A program made the translations under genes and the position numbers. Source: an uncultured Lachnospiraceae bacterium (GTDB taxonomy: Bacteria > Bacillota > Clostridia > Lachnospirales > Lachnospiraceae). From it: a DNA stretch of 6,242 nt. Shown here piece after piece: positions 5,551 through 6,242 of this stretch (position 1 is its first letter; every line of letters starts with the position of its first letter). The notes beneath the pieces are model-generated. The model did no database searches, was not told the origin of the DNA, and saw only the letters and a list, made by a program, of their open reading frames with translations. Location of the stretch: NCBI GenBank assembly GCA_910586615.1, contig CAJUJP010000086.1, positions 1 to 6,242 of the forward strand, read 5' to 3'.

Positions 5551-5656
5551 GCAGCGTTACATCGGACTGTTCTGTATCCATTTATCAACTTCGAAAATTT
5601 CCGCCTGCCAGTCACAGGATTTCATGCATTTTCAACACATTTTATAAAACTGTCTG

Positions 5657-5983
5657 CTATCTGTTCAAAAGTTCCCGCTTCACACACCGTTCCTGAAGCC
5701 AGTGTAGATTTATCAGTTCCTGCGTTTTTCTCTTTTCGGCGCTTTCCTTCAGAATTTCCATATATCTCACCCGTCTTATGCGTTTCTTCGCCTGCTCAAT
5801 TGCAAACTGTTCCCGCTCTCTGGCCATAGTCTCCCTTGTCGAACTATAATCCGTAGAATCTTCCATTTTCCGGGCGTAAGCCTCTTTAAAAGCATTCGCC
5901 GCATTCCAGTCTGTGATCCTCCCCGGATGCTCCTGATAAGTCTCACCCGTATATACATCTGTTCCGATTCCGTTTATGCCCAT
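5657..5983 (-). CDS. Hypothetical small charged protein
   Basis: I do not recognise a family. The 108-residue product begins M-G-I-N-G-I-G-T-D-V-Y-T and has a polar N-terminal third, then from about residue 49 to the end a long, strongly charged segment rich in Arg, Lys and Glu with almost no helix breakers (SSTRETMAREREQFAIEQ, then KKRIRRVRYMEILKESAEKR). This is probably one long helix or coiled coil and is basic overall. No signal peptide or membrane segment is present; the single Cys is residue 100. The start is well set: GGGAGGGAG at 5997-5989 lies 5 nt before the ATG. A TTGTTT/TAAGAT promoter stands about 75 bp upstream. It reads in the same direction as the antiporter, 318 bp away with a separate promoter between, so co-transcription is possible by read-through only. 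The opening residues resemble those of the small gene at 124-612. The gene call is fairly sure; the function is unknown. Confidence 0.8.
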   Translation of the reverse strand: MGINGIGTDVYTGETYQEHPGRITDWNAANAFKEAYARKMEDSTDYSSTRETMAREREQFAIEQAKKRIRRVRYMEILKESAEKRKTQELINLHWLQERCVKRELLNR

Positions 5984-6058
5984 TTTTGCTCCCTCCCGTT
6001 AAACATTCTTTACCTGTAATACGATTTATCTGTAAAAAAAGTTTCATCGGAATGAATT

Positions 6059-6087
6059 ATCTTACCAACTCAAATAAGCACAAACAA
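6059..6087 (-). promoter_or_regulatory. Promoter of the small gene at 5657-5983
   Basis: On the minus strand TTGTTT (6087-6082), 17-bp spacer, TAAGAT (6064-6059) preceded by TGG, the same design as the antiporter promoter. The predicted leader of about 69 nt starts with a small dyad TTCAT-TCCG-ATGAA (6056-6043), followed shortly by a run of seven T. TCCGATGA there has some likeness to a sigma-D -10 box, but no matching TAAA lies at the right distance. Confidence 0.55.
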
Positions 6088-6100
6088 ACCGAAAATTTCC
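6067..6100. repeat. Degenerate direct repeat, copy 1
   Basis: AACTCAAATAAGC (6067-6079) and GAAAATTTCC (6091-6100) recur in the same order as AACTCGAATAAGC (6207-6219) and GAAATTTCC (6223-6231), 140 bp away, with a shorter gap in the second copy. The first block forms most of the spacer of the promoter at 6059-6087. CGAAAATTTCC also occurs at 5592-5602. Confidence 0.5.
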
Positions 6101-6171
6101 CCTTACCACGAAATGTTTTCTATCACATAAGAATAACATGCAAAAAAAGTAATTTGCTTCACAAAATAACA

Positions 6172-6215
6172 AATCGAACAAGTTCGATTGCGAGATTCGC
6201 TTCGCGAACTCGAAT
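6172..6215. repeat. Two adjoining dyads rich in TTCG/CGAA
   Basis: The first is AATCGAAC-AA-GTTCGATT (6172-6189), perfect 8-base arms. The second, 6187-6215, pairs ATT, CGAG and TTCGC on the left with GCGAA, CTCG and AAT on the right, with two single-base bulges and a 3-nt loop. They share 6187-6189, so as RNA they would compete. On the minus strand they run into TGTTATTTTG, so a weak terminator for a gene beyond the right edge is possible. Confidence 0.5.
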
Positions 6216-6231
6216 AAGCGTAGAAATTTCC
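6207..6231. repeat. Degenerate direct repeat, copy 2
   Basis: Second copy of the repeat at 6067-6100 (12 of 13 bases in the first block). It overlaps the right arm of the palindrome at 6187-6215. The final 11 bases of the window, TATACCATAAA, also occur at 57-67. Confidence 0.5.
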
Positions 6232-6242
6232 TATACCATAAA

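Larger units (their letters stand above)
5339..5656. other. Gene-free 318-bp control region of the antiporter
   Basis: No convincing gene is present: short frames on both strands lack a ribosome binding site. From right to left, in the direction of antiporter transcription, it holds featureless AT-rich sequence without a clear terminator for the gene at 5657-5983, then a three-copy phased repeat (5519-5547), an extended -10 promoter (5473-5501), a 15-bp GC-rich hairpin at the very start of the leader (5420-5458), a second hairpin (5378-5400) and the ribosome binding site (5344-5347). Confidence 0.7.

Noticed and set aside
5384..5581. A 65-codon minus-strand frame across the antiporter control region
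   Set aside because: There is no ribosome binding site at its ATG, and it spans the promoter, phased repeats and leader hairpins, which explain the sequence better.
6041..6056. Sigma-D (flagellar) promoter at TCCGATGA upstream of the small gene
   Set aside because: No TAAA-type -35 lies at the required distance, and a good sigma-A promoter stands just upstream.
6174..6187. LexA/SOS box at TCGAACAAGTTCGA
   Set aside because: The Gram-positive LexA site needs GAAC and GTTC arms separated by four bases; here they are separated by two.
57..6242. TATACCATAAA at both ends of the window (57-67 and 6232-6242) as flanking repeats of a mobile element
   Set aside because: It is an 11-base AT-rich match only, there is no transposase or integrase between, and the right copy is cut by the window edge; probably chance.

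Overview
The window looks like chromosomal DNA from a gut-type Firmicute of the Clostridia, most likely Lachnospiraceae. The reasons are AGGAGG-type ribosome binding sites, sigma-A promoters with extended -10 boxes, moderate GC with AT-rich intergenic gaps, a large clostridial flavin/iron-sulfur 'enoate reductase/BaiCD-like' enzyme, and small proteins of a kind I associate with Lachnospiraceae. This placement rests on general resemblance and not on a marker gene. I see no rRNA, tRNA, CRISPR array, transposase, integrase or phage gene.

Layout, left to right: (1) a small unrecognised protein gene (124-612, minus) with its own extended -10 promoter and a clear intrinsic terminator (65-93); (2) a 205-bp gap with 21-bp-spaced direct repeats TGTCACAA and a small perfect dyad; (3) an approximately 688-residue FMN/4Fe-4S/FAD NADH:flavin oxidoreductase (827-2893, minus); (4) a 278-bp divergent control region with a palindrome, candidate promoters in both directions and a nested dyad; (5) a TetR/AcrR-type regulator (3172-3735, plus) whose stop overlaps by 11 bp the end of (6) an NhaC-type Na+/H+ antiporter (3725-5338, minus); (7) a 318-bp gap without a gene, holding the antiporter promoter, a three-copy helically phased repeat just upstream of it, and two strong leader hairpins; (8) a second small unrecognised protein gene (5657-5983, minus) with its promoter; (9) a right-hand intergenic end rich in short palindromes and degenerate direct repeats.

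How it may work together (inference): the reductase and the TetR gene form a classic divergent regulator/target pair, so the TetR protein probably senses the reductase's substrate or a related small molecule. The substrate cannot be told from sequence; enoates, bile acids/steroids and other activated alkenes are all used by this enzyme family. The antiporter is convergent to the regulator and has its own elaborate control region, so it is probably an independent unit, although the overlapping 3' ends could link the two by antisense transcription. The two small genes share an N-terminal signature (M-x-I-N ... G-I-G-x-D-V) and may be distant relatives.

No obviously new multi-gene system is visible. 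The most interesting material is regulatory: the phased TTATGyAG array and leader hairpins of the antiporter, the TTGTGACA motif shared between two gene control regions, and the overlapping convergent gene ends.
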